Shown piece by piece: positions 1 through 9,372 of a stretch of DNA of 64,000 bases. Under the pieces are notes generated by a model, which worked only from the letters and a program-made list of their open reading frames with translations, had not been told where the DNA came from and did no database searches. This stretch comes from Streptomyces sp. MJM8645 (GTDB lineage Bacteria > Actinomycetota > Actinomycetes > Streptomycetales > Streptomycetaceae). Each line of letters opens with the position of its first letter. The first letter of the stretch is position 1. Location: contig NZ_LJJF01000001.1 in the NCBI RefSeq assembly GCF_001625365.1, positions 6,560,501-6,624,500 of the forward strand. Direction: 5' to 3'. The position numbers were made by a program, and so were the translations under genes.

Positions 1-1
1 G

Positions 2-499
2 TACGCGGTGGTGCCGGGTGCCGGGCGGCAGACCGGGGTGCTCGGGGTGGCGCTCGGCTACCGCTACCCGGTGGGCGCGGTGACCGGGACGGACCCGGCG
101 GGCGCGGTCGTCCCCGAGAAGTTCGAGTCGGCCGGGGAGCCGGGCAGCCGCGCCCCGCACCAGTGGCTGCTGCGGGCGGGCGTGCGCCTGTCCACGCTGG
201 ACCTGTACGAGCAGGCGATGGTGCTGCTCACCGGCCCCGAGGGCGCGGCCTGGCAGGCCGGGGCACGGCGGGCGGCCGACCGGCTGGCCGTCCCGCTGGA
301 CGCCTACCGGATCGGCGGCGGCGCCGAGGACGACCTGGCGCCGGAGCCGGGCGCGGACTTCGCGGAGCTGCACGGGATCGGCCCGGCCGGCGCCGTGCTG
401 GTCCGGCCGGACGGCTTCGTCGCCTGGCGCTCGACGGGCGCGGCGGACGACCCGGAGGCGGAGGTCGCCGGGGCCCTGCGGGCGGTGCTGAGTCTGTAG
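2..499 (+). CDS. FAD-dependent aromatic monooxygenase, C-terminal fragment
   Basis: The open frame runs in from the left window edge, so only the last 165 or so residues are visible. The fragment resembles the C-terminal part of PheA/TfdB-type FAD hydroxylases: a G-Y-R-Y-P segment, then PGSRAPHQWL, a thioredoxin-like tail with STLDLYE, and an ending GAVLVRPDGFVAWRS, which is typical of the family's last strand. Such enzymes hydroxylate aromatic or polyketide rings using NAD(P)H and O2. The FAD-binding N-terminus lies outside the window, so the substrate cannot be judged. A strong hairpin terminator follows at 517-552, separating it from the convergent dehydratase gene. Confidence 0.75.
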   Translation, partial: YAVVPGAGRQTGVLGVALGYRYPVGAVTGTDPAGAVVPEKFESAGEPGSRAPHQWLLRAGVRLSTLDLYEQAMVLLTGPEGAAWQAGARRAADRLAVPLDAYRIGGGAEDDLAPEPGADFAELHGIGPAGAVLVRPDGFVAWRSTGAADDPEAEVAGALRAVLSL

Positions 500-516
500 G
501 GCGTGGCCGACAACGG

Positions 517-552
517 GACCTGCCCGCCGGTTTCGCAACCGGCGGGCAGGTC
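517..552. terminator. Hairpin terminator between convergent genes
   Basis: Perfect 16-bp stem (517-532 pairing with 537-552) with the tetraloop TCGC. It lies 17 bases after the stop of the monooxygenase fragment and 52 bases beyond the stop of the convergent dehydratase gene, so it probably serves both. Confidence 0.85.
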
Positions 553-603
553 TTCGTGTGTGTGGGGCGGATGCGGCCGGAGCCGCCGTCCGGCGGCCGT
601 CGG

Positions 604-1527
604 TCAGGGTGCGGCGAGGTCGGACGGGTCGGTGTTGGCGCCGCACAGGAGGACGGCGACCCGCTCGCCCTCCGCGTGGTCGAGGGCCGCCAGGGCGGTG
701 GAGGCCGCGTACTCGACGGCGATGCGGTGGTCCTCCCAGAGCCGGCGGCGGGCGCGCACGATGGACTCGTCGTCGACCAGGACGGACCGGACGCCCTCGT
801 GGCGGGCGGCGTGGACGGCGAGGGCGGTGGCGCGGCGGGCGCCGAGGGCGTCCTGGGCCACGGAGGACACCGGGACGTCGACGGGGTGGCCGGCGGCGAG
901 GGCGGCGTGCAGGGCCCGGCTGCCCTCCGGCTCCACCGCGACCACCCGGACGCCGTGCTCGCGGGCCGCGACGGCCACCCCGGCGAACAGCCCGCCGCCG
1001 CCGACCGACACCACCACCGTGTCCAGCCCGGGGACCCGGGCGCTGATCTCCTCCAGCACGGTGCCCGCGCCGGCGGCGATCAGCGGGTGGTCGTAGGCGT
1101 GCGAGGCCAGCGCCCCGCTGCCCGCCGCGAACTCCTCGCAGGCCGCCAGCGCCTCCGCGTACTCCCGGCCGACCAGCCGCACGTCGGCGCCGTACGAGCG
1201 CAGCCGCGCCAGCTTCACCGGGGAGGCCGTCTCGGGCAGGAACACCGTGGCGCGCACGCCGAGCTCGCGCGCCGCCCAGGCGCAGGCCAGCCCGGCGTTG
1301 CCGCCCGAGGCGATGGTGACCCCGGCCTCCGGCAGGGTGCCCGCCTCGGCGTGCGCGAGCAGGAAGTTCTGTGCGCCGCGGGCCTTGAAGCTGCCGGTGT
1401 GCTGAAGGAACTCCAGCGCCAGCCAGGTCCGCCCGTGGTCGTCCCCGGGGGCGACCACGACCGGCCGCACCCTCCCGGCGATCCGCTCACCGGCGGCCTT
1501 GACCTCGTCGTACGTCAATCGGTCCAT
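604..1527 (-). CDS. Serine/threonine dehydratase-like PLP enzyme (fold type II)
   Basis: 307 residues, within the usual range for single-domain serine/threonine dehydratases without an ACT domain. The PLP lysine lies in GSFKARGA (about residue 48). The asparagine loop reads SGGNAG and the phosphate-binding glycine loop VSVGGGGLFAG. These are the signature elements of the threonine dehydratase/serine racemase branch, which deaminates L-Thr or L-Ser to 2-oxo acids. The ATG at 1527 is preceded by a clear GAGGAG ribosome site. The gene stands alone. The family is secure, but substrate choice (Thr, Ser or racemization) is not visible. Confidence 0.88.
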   Translation of the reverse strand: MDRLTYDEVKAAGERIAGRVRPVVVAPGDDHGRTWLALEFLQHTGSFKARGAQNFLLAHAEAGTLPEAGVTIASGGNAGLACAWAARELGVRATVFLPETASPVKLARLRSYGADVRLVGREYAEALAACEEFAAGSGALASHAYDHPLIAAGAGTVLEEISARVPGLDTVVVSVGGGGLFAGVAVAAREHGVRVVAVEPEGSRALHAALAAGHPVDVPVSSVAQDALGARRATALAVHAARHEGVRSVLVDDESIVRARRRLWEDHRIAVEYAASTALAALDHAEGERVAVLLCGANTDPSDLAAP

Positions 1528-1604
1528 CGTGCCTGCTCCTCAAGCCGGGTGCGTCGCCTCTGGGCTTGACGGTACGTCGCGGGCGCGGGACAAGGAAAGG
1601 ATCA

Positions 1605-1647
1605 CGGTCGGGCGGCACCGGGGCGGGGCCCTGGTGCCGCCCGACCG
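1605..1647. terminator. Hairpin terminator after the 2312-1684 operon
   Basis: Perfect 15-bp stem (1605-1619 with 1633-1647) and a 13-base loop. It lies 37 bases beyond the stop of the leftward gene at 1684, in the right place to end that two-gene transcript before the dehydratase gene starts at 1527. Confidence 0.75.
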
Positions 1648-1683
1648 GGGCGCGGGGAGGAGGTCGCCAGGGCCGGACAGGGC

Positions 1684-2010
1684 CTAGGGAACCGGGCGGA
1701 GGGTGACCGGTCTGGGGGTGAGGGCGCGCAGCACCAGGTCGATCCGGATCCTGGCGGCCCCGGCGCGCTGGAGGGCGGCGGCGACCGCCCGCAGTTCCTC
1801 GGGGCCGGTGCAGGCGAGGCGGAGCTCCAGGTCGGCGTCGCCGGCGAGGGAGAGTCCGCCCTGGACGGCTGGGTGCTCGGCCGCCAGCCGGTCGAAGTCG
1901 AGCGGGACCGGCCCGTAGCTGACCCGGGCGAGCGCGTGCAGCGCCCGGGCCGGTTCGGGTGGTTCCGGTTCGGGGTCAGGGTCTTCGGGGACCAGTTGGA
2001 GGGCGGTCAC
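1684..2010 (-). CDS. Small hypothetical protein, possibly Lrp/AsnC-like ligand-domain fold
   Basis: 108 residues with an acidic, proline-rich N-terminus (PEDPDPEPEPPEP). No family is recognised with certainty. The C-terminal half (LELRLACTGPEELRAVAAAL, then a strand ending TPRPVTLRP) has the strand-helix-strand feel of the ligand-binding half of Lrp/AsnC regulators, but there is no DNA-binding domain. The GTG start overlaps the stop of the upstream gene (GTGA at 2010-2007), so the two are almost certainly translationally coupled and work together. Confidence 0.6.
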   Translation of the reverse strand: MTALQLVPEDPDPEPEPPEPARALHALARVSYGPVPLDFDRLAAEHPAVQGGLSLAGDADLELRLACTGPEELRAVAAALQRAGAARIRIDLVLRALTPRPVTLRPVP

Positions 2011-2312
2011 CGGTGCTGGAGCTGTGCGGTCGGGGCGGGGGCGAGCGGGGTGGCGGGTGCGGTGACGGGCGGGGCGACCAGGCGCGGGTCGAGGACGAGG
2101 GTGTCGATGCCGAGAGGGGCGGTGAGCGCGCGCAGGGCGGGTTCACCGAATTCGGTGAAGGCCTGGTCCGGCCCGAAGAGGGCGGCGAGCGACTCGGGGC
2201 TGGAGAAGCCGACGGCGCAGCGGCGGCCGTCGCGCAGGCGGAAGAGGCGGAGGGCGGTGGTGGTGCCGGTACTGGAGACGGTGACCGGAACGTGCCAGAC
2301 GACGCGGGCCAT
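2007..2312 (-). CDS. SAV_915-like small protein
   Basis: 101 residues. The opening MARVVWHVPVTVS, a central RDGRRCAVGFSSPESL and the segment ALTAPLGIDTLVLDP resemble the small SAV_915-type (SseB-like) proteins common in Streptomyces, whose function is unknown. The C-terminal 25 residues are low-complexity Pro/Ala. The ATG at 2312 has a GGGAG ribosome site 8-10 bases upstream. It is the first gene of a two-gene leftward operon with the gene at 2010-1684. The family assignment is from memory of sequence style and is moderate. Confidence 0.6.
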   Translation of the reverse strand: MARVVWHVPVTVSSTGTTTALRLFRLRDGRRCAVGFSSPESLAALFGPDQAFTEFGEPALRALTAPLGIDTLVLDPRLVAPPVTAPATPLAPAPTAQLQHR

Positions 2313-2464
2313 GCGAGTGCTCCCGGGTGGGGTGGTGGTGCCTGCCGGAACTGCTGCTTCGACGCTAGGCCGGGTTCCGCCGGGCGTCGCCGGTCCTGAC
2401 GCGGCGTTGACCGAATGAGGTGGTGCGTTGACGCACCCCTGACGGTCGGTTCACCCGAGTGGAC

Positions 2465-2548
2465 TAAACCACTCCCTATCATTACGTAAACATCCCTATC
2501 GGATGGTATGTTTCCTGCGGATGAGGACGTTCGAGAGGATGGTCGCAG
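2465..2548 (+). promoter_or_regulatory. AT-rich promoter region with 20-bp-spaced direct repeat
   Basis: This is the only AT-rich stretch in the 235-bp gap between the divergent genes at 2312 and 2549. The octamer TCCCTATC occurs at 2473-2480 and again at 2493-2500, exactly 20 bp apart (two helical turns). The next gene encodes a single-HTH protein of the excisionase/BldC type, a class known to bind direct repeats, so an autoregulatory site is possible. The promoter role is inferred from position and base composition. Confidence 0.4.
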
Positions 2549-2983
2549 GTGGCGCAGTACTACTCGGTGGAACAGGTGGCCGAACTGCTCGGCCTGCACG
2601 TGCGCACCGTCCGCGGCTACATCCGCGACGGCCGGCTCGCCGCGACCAGGATCGGCAAGCAGTACCGGATCGCCCGTGCGGACCTGGAAGCCTTCACCGG
2701 CGCCCCGGCCGCCCCGCCCGCACCCGTGCCCGGTGCCGGCCCGCGGCGCGCCGAGGTGTCCGCCGTCGTCCGGATCGAGAATGTCGACCGGGTCGCCGCC
2801 GACCGGCTGTCCAACGCCGTGCTGGCCGCGATCGCCGGCCCGCGCGAGGGCGGCTGGCCACTGCACGTCGAGACCGTCCACGACGAGGAGCGGGAGACCC
2901 TGCGGCTCGTCGTCCTCGGCGATCCGGCCGACACCGCCGCGCTGCTCGGCATCGTCCACACGATGACCTCGTCCATGCACTGA
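2549..2983 (+). CDS. Helix-turn-helix regulator (MerR/excisionase type)
   Basis: 144 residues. Residues 4-50 form a MerR-like winged helix of the HTH_17 kind (YYSVEQVAELLGLHVRTVRGY, then RIGKQYRI and RADLEAF). A short Pro/Ala linker and a C-terminal domain of about 85 residues follow; I do not recognise that domain (RIENVDRVAADRLSNAVLAA is its first helix). It probably senses something or dimerizes. The GTG start follows a GAGAGG ribosome site. The DUF4180 gene lies 101 bases downstream on the same strand; the two probably form an operon. Confidence 0.8.
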   Translation: MAQYYSVEQVAELLGLHVRTVRGYIRDGRLAATRIGKQYRIARADLEAFTGAPAAPPAPVPGAGPRRAEVSAVVRIENVDRVAADRLSNAVLAAIAGPREGGWPLHVETVHDEERETLRLVVLGDPADTAALLGIVHTMTSSMH

Positions 2984-3084
2984 GGCCTCGTCCAGGCGCT
3001 GACGCCGGCCGCGCCGGATGGCGTCGGTCACACCGGATCCACATCGGATCCACAGCGAACCCACATCGACCAGGGAGAACGGCA

Positions 3085-3441
3085 ATGTCCGAGCAGTACG
3101 GCACGACGGTCCTGCGGCTGCCCGCCGAGGGCGCGCCGATCCGCGAGGAGCAGGACGCCATGGACGTGATCGGCGACGCGTTCGGCCGCGGCGCCTCCTG
3201 GGTGGTCGTCCCCGTCGCCCGGCTGCACCCGGACTTCTTCACACTGCGCACCCGGGTCGCCGGCGGCATCGTGCAGAAATTCGTCAACTACCGCGTCGGC
3301 CTGGTGGTCCTCGGAGACATCGCCGACCACGTCGCGGCGAGCGACCCGCTGCGCGACTTCGTCCGGGAGAGCAACCGCGGCCGACAGCTCTGGTTCCTCG
3401 CCGACGAGACGGAGCTGGCGGCCAGGTTCGCCGAGGTCTGA
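3085..3441 (+). CDS. DUF4180 domain-containing protein
   Basis: 118 residues. The arrangement matches the DUF4180 family of unknown function: a short strand-rich N-terminus, then DVIGDAFGRGASWVVVPVAR, FFTLRTRVAGGIVQKFVNY and a C-terminal LWFLADETELAARF. The ATG at 3085 has an AGGGAG ribosome site eight bases upstream, which excludes the longer upstream reading. DUF4180 genes are often found beside small HTH regulators, as here. No catalytic residues can be named. The gap before it contains short repeats of GGATCCACA-like sequence. Confidence 0.8.
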   Translation: MSEQYGTTVLRLPAEGAPIREEQDAMDVIGDAFGRGASWVVVPVARLHPDFFTLRTRVAGGIVQKFVNYRVGLVVLGDIADHVAASDPLRDFVRESNRGRQLWFLADETELAARFAEV

Positions 3442-3566
3442 GCGTTCTCCGCTTGCCCCGCACCCGCCCCGGGACCACGGTGGAGCTGACCGTCGGCGCG
3501 CCCCTGGGGCACCCGGCGCACGCTCCGGGGCGGGGGGAGGTGGAGCTAGGGGGCCGTGACGAGATA

Positions 3567-3580
3567 TCTTGACGTCAAGA
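3567..3580. promoter_or_regulatory. Palindromic operator upstream of icd
   Basis: TCTTGACGTCAAGA is a perfect 14-bp palindrome, 27 bases before the icd start, with a TTGACG that could also serve as a -35 element. Its position and symmetry suggest a dimeric regulator acting on isocitrate dehydrogenase expression. I cannot name the regulator from sequence. Confidence 0.55.
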
Positions 3581-3606
3581 CGTTGGAGACGTGAAGCGGA
3601 GTACCG

Positions 3607-5829
<2,223 letters not shown>

Positions 5830-5848
5830 TCCCAGGGGAGTCGAAGCA

Positions 5849-5892
5849 CCGGGAGGCTCCCGGGTCCGGTACCGGACCCGGGAGCCTCCCGG
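5849..5892 (+). terminator. Terminator of icd, perfect 22-bp inverted repeat
   Basis: Two 22-base arms (5849-5870 and 5871-5892) are exact reverse complements with no spacer, followed by CTTT. It starts 20 bases after the icd stop. Confidence 0.88.
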
Positions 5893-5951
5893 CTTTCCGG
5901 GCGGCCTCCGCGGCGCTGCGGCGCCAGTGCGGAGGAAGATCATCAACGGTT

Positions 5952-6002
5952 CGTCAGGGAGCCGTCAAGATCACGGGTGGTGCCGGTGAGCGGCCCTAGC
6001 AT
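5952..6002 (+). promoter_or_regulatory. Putative promoter with 11-bp direct repeats upstream of the secreted protein gene
   Basis: CGTCA occurs at 5952 and 5963, 11 bp apart, and the sequence continues in 11-bp register to a TAGCAT -10-like hexamer at 5997. The block 5964-5995 matches 25153-25184 (upstream of the cluster regulator) at 27 of 32 positions. The spacing is reminiscent of boxes bound by SARP/AfsR-type activators. This is an inference from repeat geometry only. Confidence 0.4.
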
Positions 6003-6072
6003 CCGGAGGACCGTTCTCCGCCGCGGATCCGCAGGCGGACGCCACCTCGCCGAATGATCGGGGCACTTCAGC

Positions 6073-7356
6073 ATGCGCGCTTCCTCCCGCCGGACGACCA
6101 GGGCCACCCAACGGGCCGTCGCCGGCACCCTGTTGGCGGCCCTGGCCTCGACCGGCCTGATGGCCGTGCCGCAGCAGGCCTCGGCGGCGACCGACTGCCC
6201 GGGCATCGAGCCGGGCGTCGGCGGGCCCGCCAACATCGGCAACGGCAACTGCTACAGCGCGCTGATCAGTTCCATCGGCGCCATGATCGGGGGCTTCCGC
6301 AGCGCGGCCCTCACCGCGCAGGCCGACAACGCGGCGTTCACCCAGGGGATGGCCGGCCAACTGAGCGCCGCCGCACCGGGGTTCAACGTGATGGTGTTCA
6401 AGTACGACGGCACCGACCTGTACGACACCCTCTGGTTCCGCAACGTCTACGAGGCGGACATGCGCGGGGTGCTGATCGACCAGACCGTCAAGCTGGAGCA
6501 CCACGACAGCGAGGGCGGCCCGACCGGCTACGACGACTTCCGGATCTGGGTCTTCGCGGGCGAGTCGACCTTCACCAACAAGGGCGACGGCGGCTACGGG
6601 AACTGGGCCTTCGTCGGCAGCGACTCGGACCGGACCGTGACCACCTCCCGGTCCTGCGTGCTGATCCGCTGCTACGACAGCAAGCGGATCATCCACTTCC
6701 CGGCCCGCGAGATCCCGGCCGACATCGCGGGGACCCCCGGCACCCCGGGCGTTCCCGTCACTCCCGGCATCCCCGGTACGGTGCCGGGCGTCGGTACCGG
6801 TGGGACCGCCACCCCGGGTGTCCCGGCCAAGCCCGGTACGGTGCCGGGCGTCAGTACGGGCGGGACTGCCACCCCGGGCGTCCCGGCCAAGCCCGGTACG
6901 GCGCCGGGCGTGGGCACCGGCGGGACCGCCACTCCCGGCGTGCCCGCGCACCAGGGCGGCGGCGGTGGTGACGCCGTGACCGGGCTGCTGTACCCGAAGG
7001 TGAAGACCGGCCGGGGCCCGGTGGCCACCGGGGCTGCCTCCGGCCCCTCGATCCTCGCCGGCACCAGCGGCCCCAAGAACACCGGCTGGCAGTTCACCGC
7101 GCTGGGCAACGGCCGCTACAAGATCACCAGCGCCGTGTCCGGCCTCGCGCTGACCGAGAACACCAAGGGCTACGTCGCCGACGCCAAGCCGTGGACCGGC
7201 GCCGACGAGCAGAAGTGGCAGCTCGTCGCGCAGGGCGACGGCCAGTACCGGATCCGGATCACCGACCAGGACTGCCTGACCTACGACGAGGACGCCAAGG
7301 CCCTGGGCGTCTGGACCTGCGACAGCGGCTGGAACCAGCAGTGGAGGCTCCAGTAG
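6073..7356 (+). CDS. Secreted protein with Pro/Gly/Thr repeat linker and C-terminal ricin-like domain
   Basis: 427 residues. A signal peptide spans about residues 1-39 (twin-arginine-containing start, hydrophobic TLLAALASTGLMAV, cleavage near ASAA). A domain of about 180 residues with several cysteines follows; it is not assigned to a known enzyme. Residues about 220-296 are an extended linker of three TPGVPAKPGT-type repeats encoded by a 60-bp DNA repeat. The last 120 residues look like a ricin-type beta-trefoil carbohydrate-binding domain (KNTGWQFTALGNGRYKI, KWQLVAQGDGQYRI, ending NQQWRLQ). It probably binds polysaccharide outside the cell. Catalytic activity is unknown. Confidence 0.75.
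   Translation: MRASSRRTTRATQRAVAGTLLAALASTGLMAVPQQASAATDCPGIEPGVGGPANIGNGNCYSALISSIGAMIGGFRSAALTAQADNAAFTQGMAGQLSAAAPGFNVMVFKYDGTDLYDTLWFRNVYEADMRGVLIDQTVKLEHHDSEGGPTGYDDFRIWVFAGESTFTNKGDGGYGNWAFVGSDSDRTVTTSRSCVLIRCYDSKRIIHFPAREIPADIAGTPGTPGVPVTPGIPGTVPGVGTGGTATPGVPAKPGTVPGVSTGGTATPGVPAKPGTAPGVGTGGTATPGVPAHQGGGGGDAVTGLLYPKVKTGRGPVATGAASGPSILAGTSGPKNTGWQFTALGNGRYKITSAVSGLALTENTKGYVADAKPWTGADEQKWQLVAQGDGQYRIRITDQDCLTYDEDAKALGVWTCDSGWNQQWRLQ
6781..6957 (+). repeat. 60-bp in-frame tandem repeat (3 copies)
   Basis: Three consecutive 60-bp units start at 6781, 6841 and 6901; the third is degenerate at its end. They encode the Pro/Gly/Thr linker of the secreted lectin-like protein. The unit is a multiple of three, so copy changes would keep the frame. 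Confidence 0.85.
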
Positions 7357-7368
7357 CAGCCGCCGGGT

Positions 7369-7395
7369 CCGGGGCCTAGCCGAGGAGGGCCCCGG
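7369..7395. terminator. Short bidirectional hairpin between convergent stops
   Basis: An 8-bp GC stem (7369-7376 with 7388-7395) lies over the stop of the leftward DUF218 gene and just after the stop of the secreted protein gene, only 20 bases apart. It is weak, but it is the only hairpin available to both. Confidence 0.4.
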
Positions 7396-8008
7396 TGCCC
7401 GTGAGGAGCAGGAGGGCGGCGGCGTTGGCGCGCGGGTATGCGAGTGCCGTGCCGACCGCCTCCCGCAGCAGTGCGTACGGGCCGTGGGCGAGCAGTCCGT
7501 CCGCGCCGACCACCCGGCCGGGGGCGCCGGCCCGGCGGGCGGCGAGTGCGGTGCGGGCGGTGTGGAAGCCGCTGGTGACGACCGTGCACCGGTAGCCGGG
7601 CCGTTCGGCGGCCATCAGCGCCGCGCTGAAACGCAGGTTCTCGACGGTGTTCACGGCCCGTTCCTCGCGCCGGATCCGGTCGGCCGGGACGCCCCGGGCG
7701 GTCAGGTAGCGGGCCATCGCGGCGGCCTCGGTGCACTCCTCGTGCGGGCCCTTCCCGCCGGTGACCAGGAGCAGCGGCGCGTGCCCGGCGGCCTCCTCGG
7801 CGGCGAAACGTTCCAGCGCGGCGTCCAGCCGGGCCGCCAGCGGCGGGGCGGGCTCGCAGCCGTCCAGGGCGGCGCCGAGGACCACCAGGTAGTCCGCCCC
7901 GACGGGGGTGGGGCGGCGCCCCTGCCGCAGCGCGCAGCCGAGGAAGCCGAGCAGCCAGAGCAGGACGTACCCGCCGAGCAGGACGGCGACGATCAGCAGA
8001 ACGTGCAT
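7376..8008 (-). CDS. YdcF/DUF218-family membrane protein
   Basis: 210 residues from the ATG at 8008; a GTG at 8044 would add 12 residues. A hydrophobic N-terminal segment (LLIVAVLLGGYVLLWLLGFL) anchors the protein. The DUF218 fold follows: ADYLVVLGAAL near residue 40, LLLVTGGKG near 85, the conserved AMARYLTARGVP and NTVENLRFS, and VVTSGFHTARTAL. DUF218 proteins such as SanA and YdcF are envelope-associated and poorly characterised, possibly nucleotide-binding. A C-terminal hydrophobic stretch (AAALLLLTGTGALL) may be a second membrane segment. Start choice is uncertain; the family is clear. Confidence 0.82.
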   Translation of the reverse strand: MHVLLIVAVLLGGYVLLWLLGFLGCALRQGRRPTPVGADYLVVLGAALDGCEPAPPLAARLDAALERFAAEEAAGHAPLLLVTGGKGPHEECTEAAAMARYLTARGVPADRIRREERAVNTVENLRFSAALMAAERPGYRCTVVTSGFHTARTALAARRAGAPGRVVGADGLLAHGPYALLREAVGTALAYPRANAAALLLLTGTGALLG

Positions 8009-8093
8009 ACCGTCCGAACGTATACGGCGGAACCCCCGTTCCACTGGGCGGTTTCCAGGGGACGAGGGTTCCGTGGTGCAGGCGGCGGCGGGC

Positions 8094-9137
8094 TCAGCCG
8101 ACGTCGGCCGCCGGGGTGACGGGGGTGACAGCGGCGGCGGGGGAGGCCGGGGCGGCGGGGGCCGCCGGGCCCGGGCCGCGCTTGTGCAGCGAGGCCAGGT
8201 AGGCGTTGTACGCCTCCAGCTCGGCGTCGCCGCTGCGCTCCTCGGCGCGGTCGCTGCGGCGGGCCTGCCGCTGTTCGGAGCGCATCCACTGGTACACCAG
8301 CGCGATCAGCACGATCGCGGTCGGGATCTCGCCGAACGCCCAGGTGATGCCGCCGGCCAGCTTCTGGTCCTCCAGGAGGTCGGTGCCCGGCGGCGAGCCC
8401 TCCACGGTGAAGGTGGTGACCAGCGGGTGGCTGGCCATCATCACGGCCACGCCGAAGAAGGCGTGGAACGGCATGCCCATGAACAGCTCGATGATCCGCA
8501 TCACATGGCTGGGGCGGTGCGGGCCCGGGTCCACGCCCATGATCGGCCAGAAGAAGGTCAGACCGGTGAGGAGGAAGTGCACCATCATGAAGATGTGCCC
8601 GGCGCGGTACTGCATCAGGAAGTCGAACAACGGGGTGAAGTAGACCCCGTACAGGCTCGCGATGAACATCGGGATGGTGAAGGCCGGGTGCGAGATCACC
8701 CGGACATACCGGCTGTGCAGCAGCGCCACCAGCAGCTCGCGCGGCCCGCGCGGGCGGCCCCGGCCGGCCGGCCGCAGGGCGCGCAGCGCCAGCGTGATCG
8801 GGGCGCCCAGCAGCAGCAGGATCGGCGTCAGCATGGACAGCACCATGTGCTGGATCATGTGCGCGCTGAACAGCACCATGCCGTAGTCGTTCAGCCCGGT
8901 GCAGGTGACCAGGATCAGGCTGCCGACACCGGCCGCCCAGCCGACCATCCGGCCGACCGGCCAGCGGTCGCCGCGCCGGTGGAGCCGGACCACGCCCGCC
9001 GCGTACAGCGCGAGGGCGGCCAGGCCGCCCAGCAGGAACACCCAGTCGGGGGACCAGGTCCAGACGTTGGACAAGGTGAACGGGCCTAGCTGGGTCATCC
9101 CGCCGTGGTGGTGCATGCCTGACATTCCGTCGCCCAT
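8094..9137 (-). CDS. Cytochrome c oxidase assembly protein, CtaG (caa3-type) family
   Basis: 347 residues with about seven to eight membrane helices. Family marks include a Met/His-rich N-terminus (MSGMHHHGGM, probably copper binding), the HMIQHM motif in a central helix, a second histidine-bearing helix (AGHIFMMVHFLLTGLTFFWP) and GMPFHAFFGVAVM. It acts in the membrane in copper delivery to, or assembly of, aa3/caa3 oxidase. The C-terminal tail is charged, then Pro/Ala-rich. The ATG at 9137 is used; downstream Met codons at residues 5 and 8 are alternatives. It is a single gene, divergent from the epimerase. Confidence 0.9.
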   Translation of the reverse strand: MGDGMSGMHHHGGMTQLGPFTLSNVWTWSPDWVFLLGGLAALALYAAGVVRLHRRGDRWPVGRMVGWAAGVGSLILVTCTGLNDYGMVLFSAHMIQHMVLSMLTPILLLLGAPITLALRALRPAGRGRPRGPRELLVALLHSRYVRVISHPAFTIPMFIASLYGVYFTPLFDFLMQYRAGHIFMMVHFLLTGLTFFWPIMGVDPGPHRPSHVMRIIELFMGMPFHAFFGVAVMMASHPLVTTFTVEGSPPGTDLLEDQKLAGGITWAFGEIPTAIVLIALVYQWMRSEQRQARRSDRAEERSGDAELEAYNAYLASLHKRGPGPAAPAAPASPAAAVTPVTPAADVG

Positions 9138-9305
9138 CGGGGGGCCCTGCTTTCCGTCCTGGTGGCCCCTGGAGGGGGTCCGGTTCGCCCGTTTTGCTTG
9201 GCCTACAGCCTAGGTGGGCCTTACCTCGGGCCGTGCCCCGCCCCCTCCGTACGGGTGGCCGCCGGGCGGGTGGCGGCTGGATAGACTGACCGGCCGGTCG
9301 GCGGC

Positions 9306-9351
9306 GACACGCCGATACGGCGACACGGGACACGCCGATACGGCGACACGG
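9306..9351. repeat. Perfect 23-bp tandem duplication
   Basis: Two identical 23-bp units lie at 9306-9328 and 9329-9351, immediately upstream of the epimerase gene (start 9373). Each unit itself contains two CGACAC-like halves. The position in the leader or promoter suggests either a recent slippage event or a repeated regulator site. Confidence 0.85.
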
Positions 9352-9372
9352 TGGGACGGCGAGGGGTGCGGC

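Noticed and set aside
3441..3540. Terminator after the DUF4180 gene
   Set aside because: The complementary CCCGCCCCGG/CCGGGGCGGG pair is separated by about 55 bases and no compact stem-loop is formed, so it was not listed.
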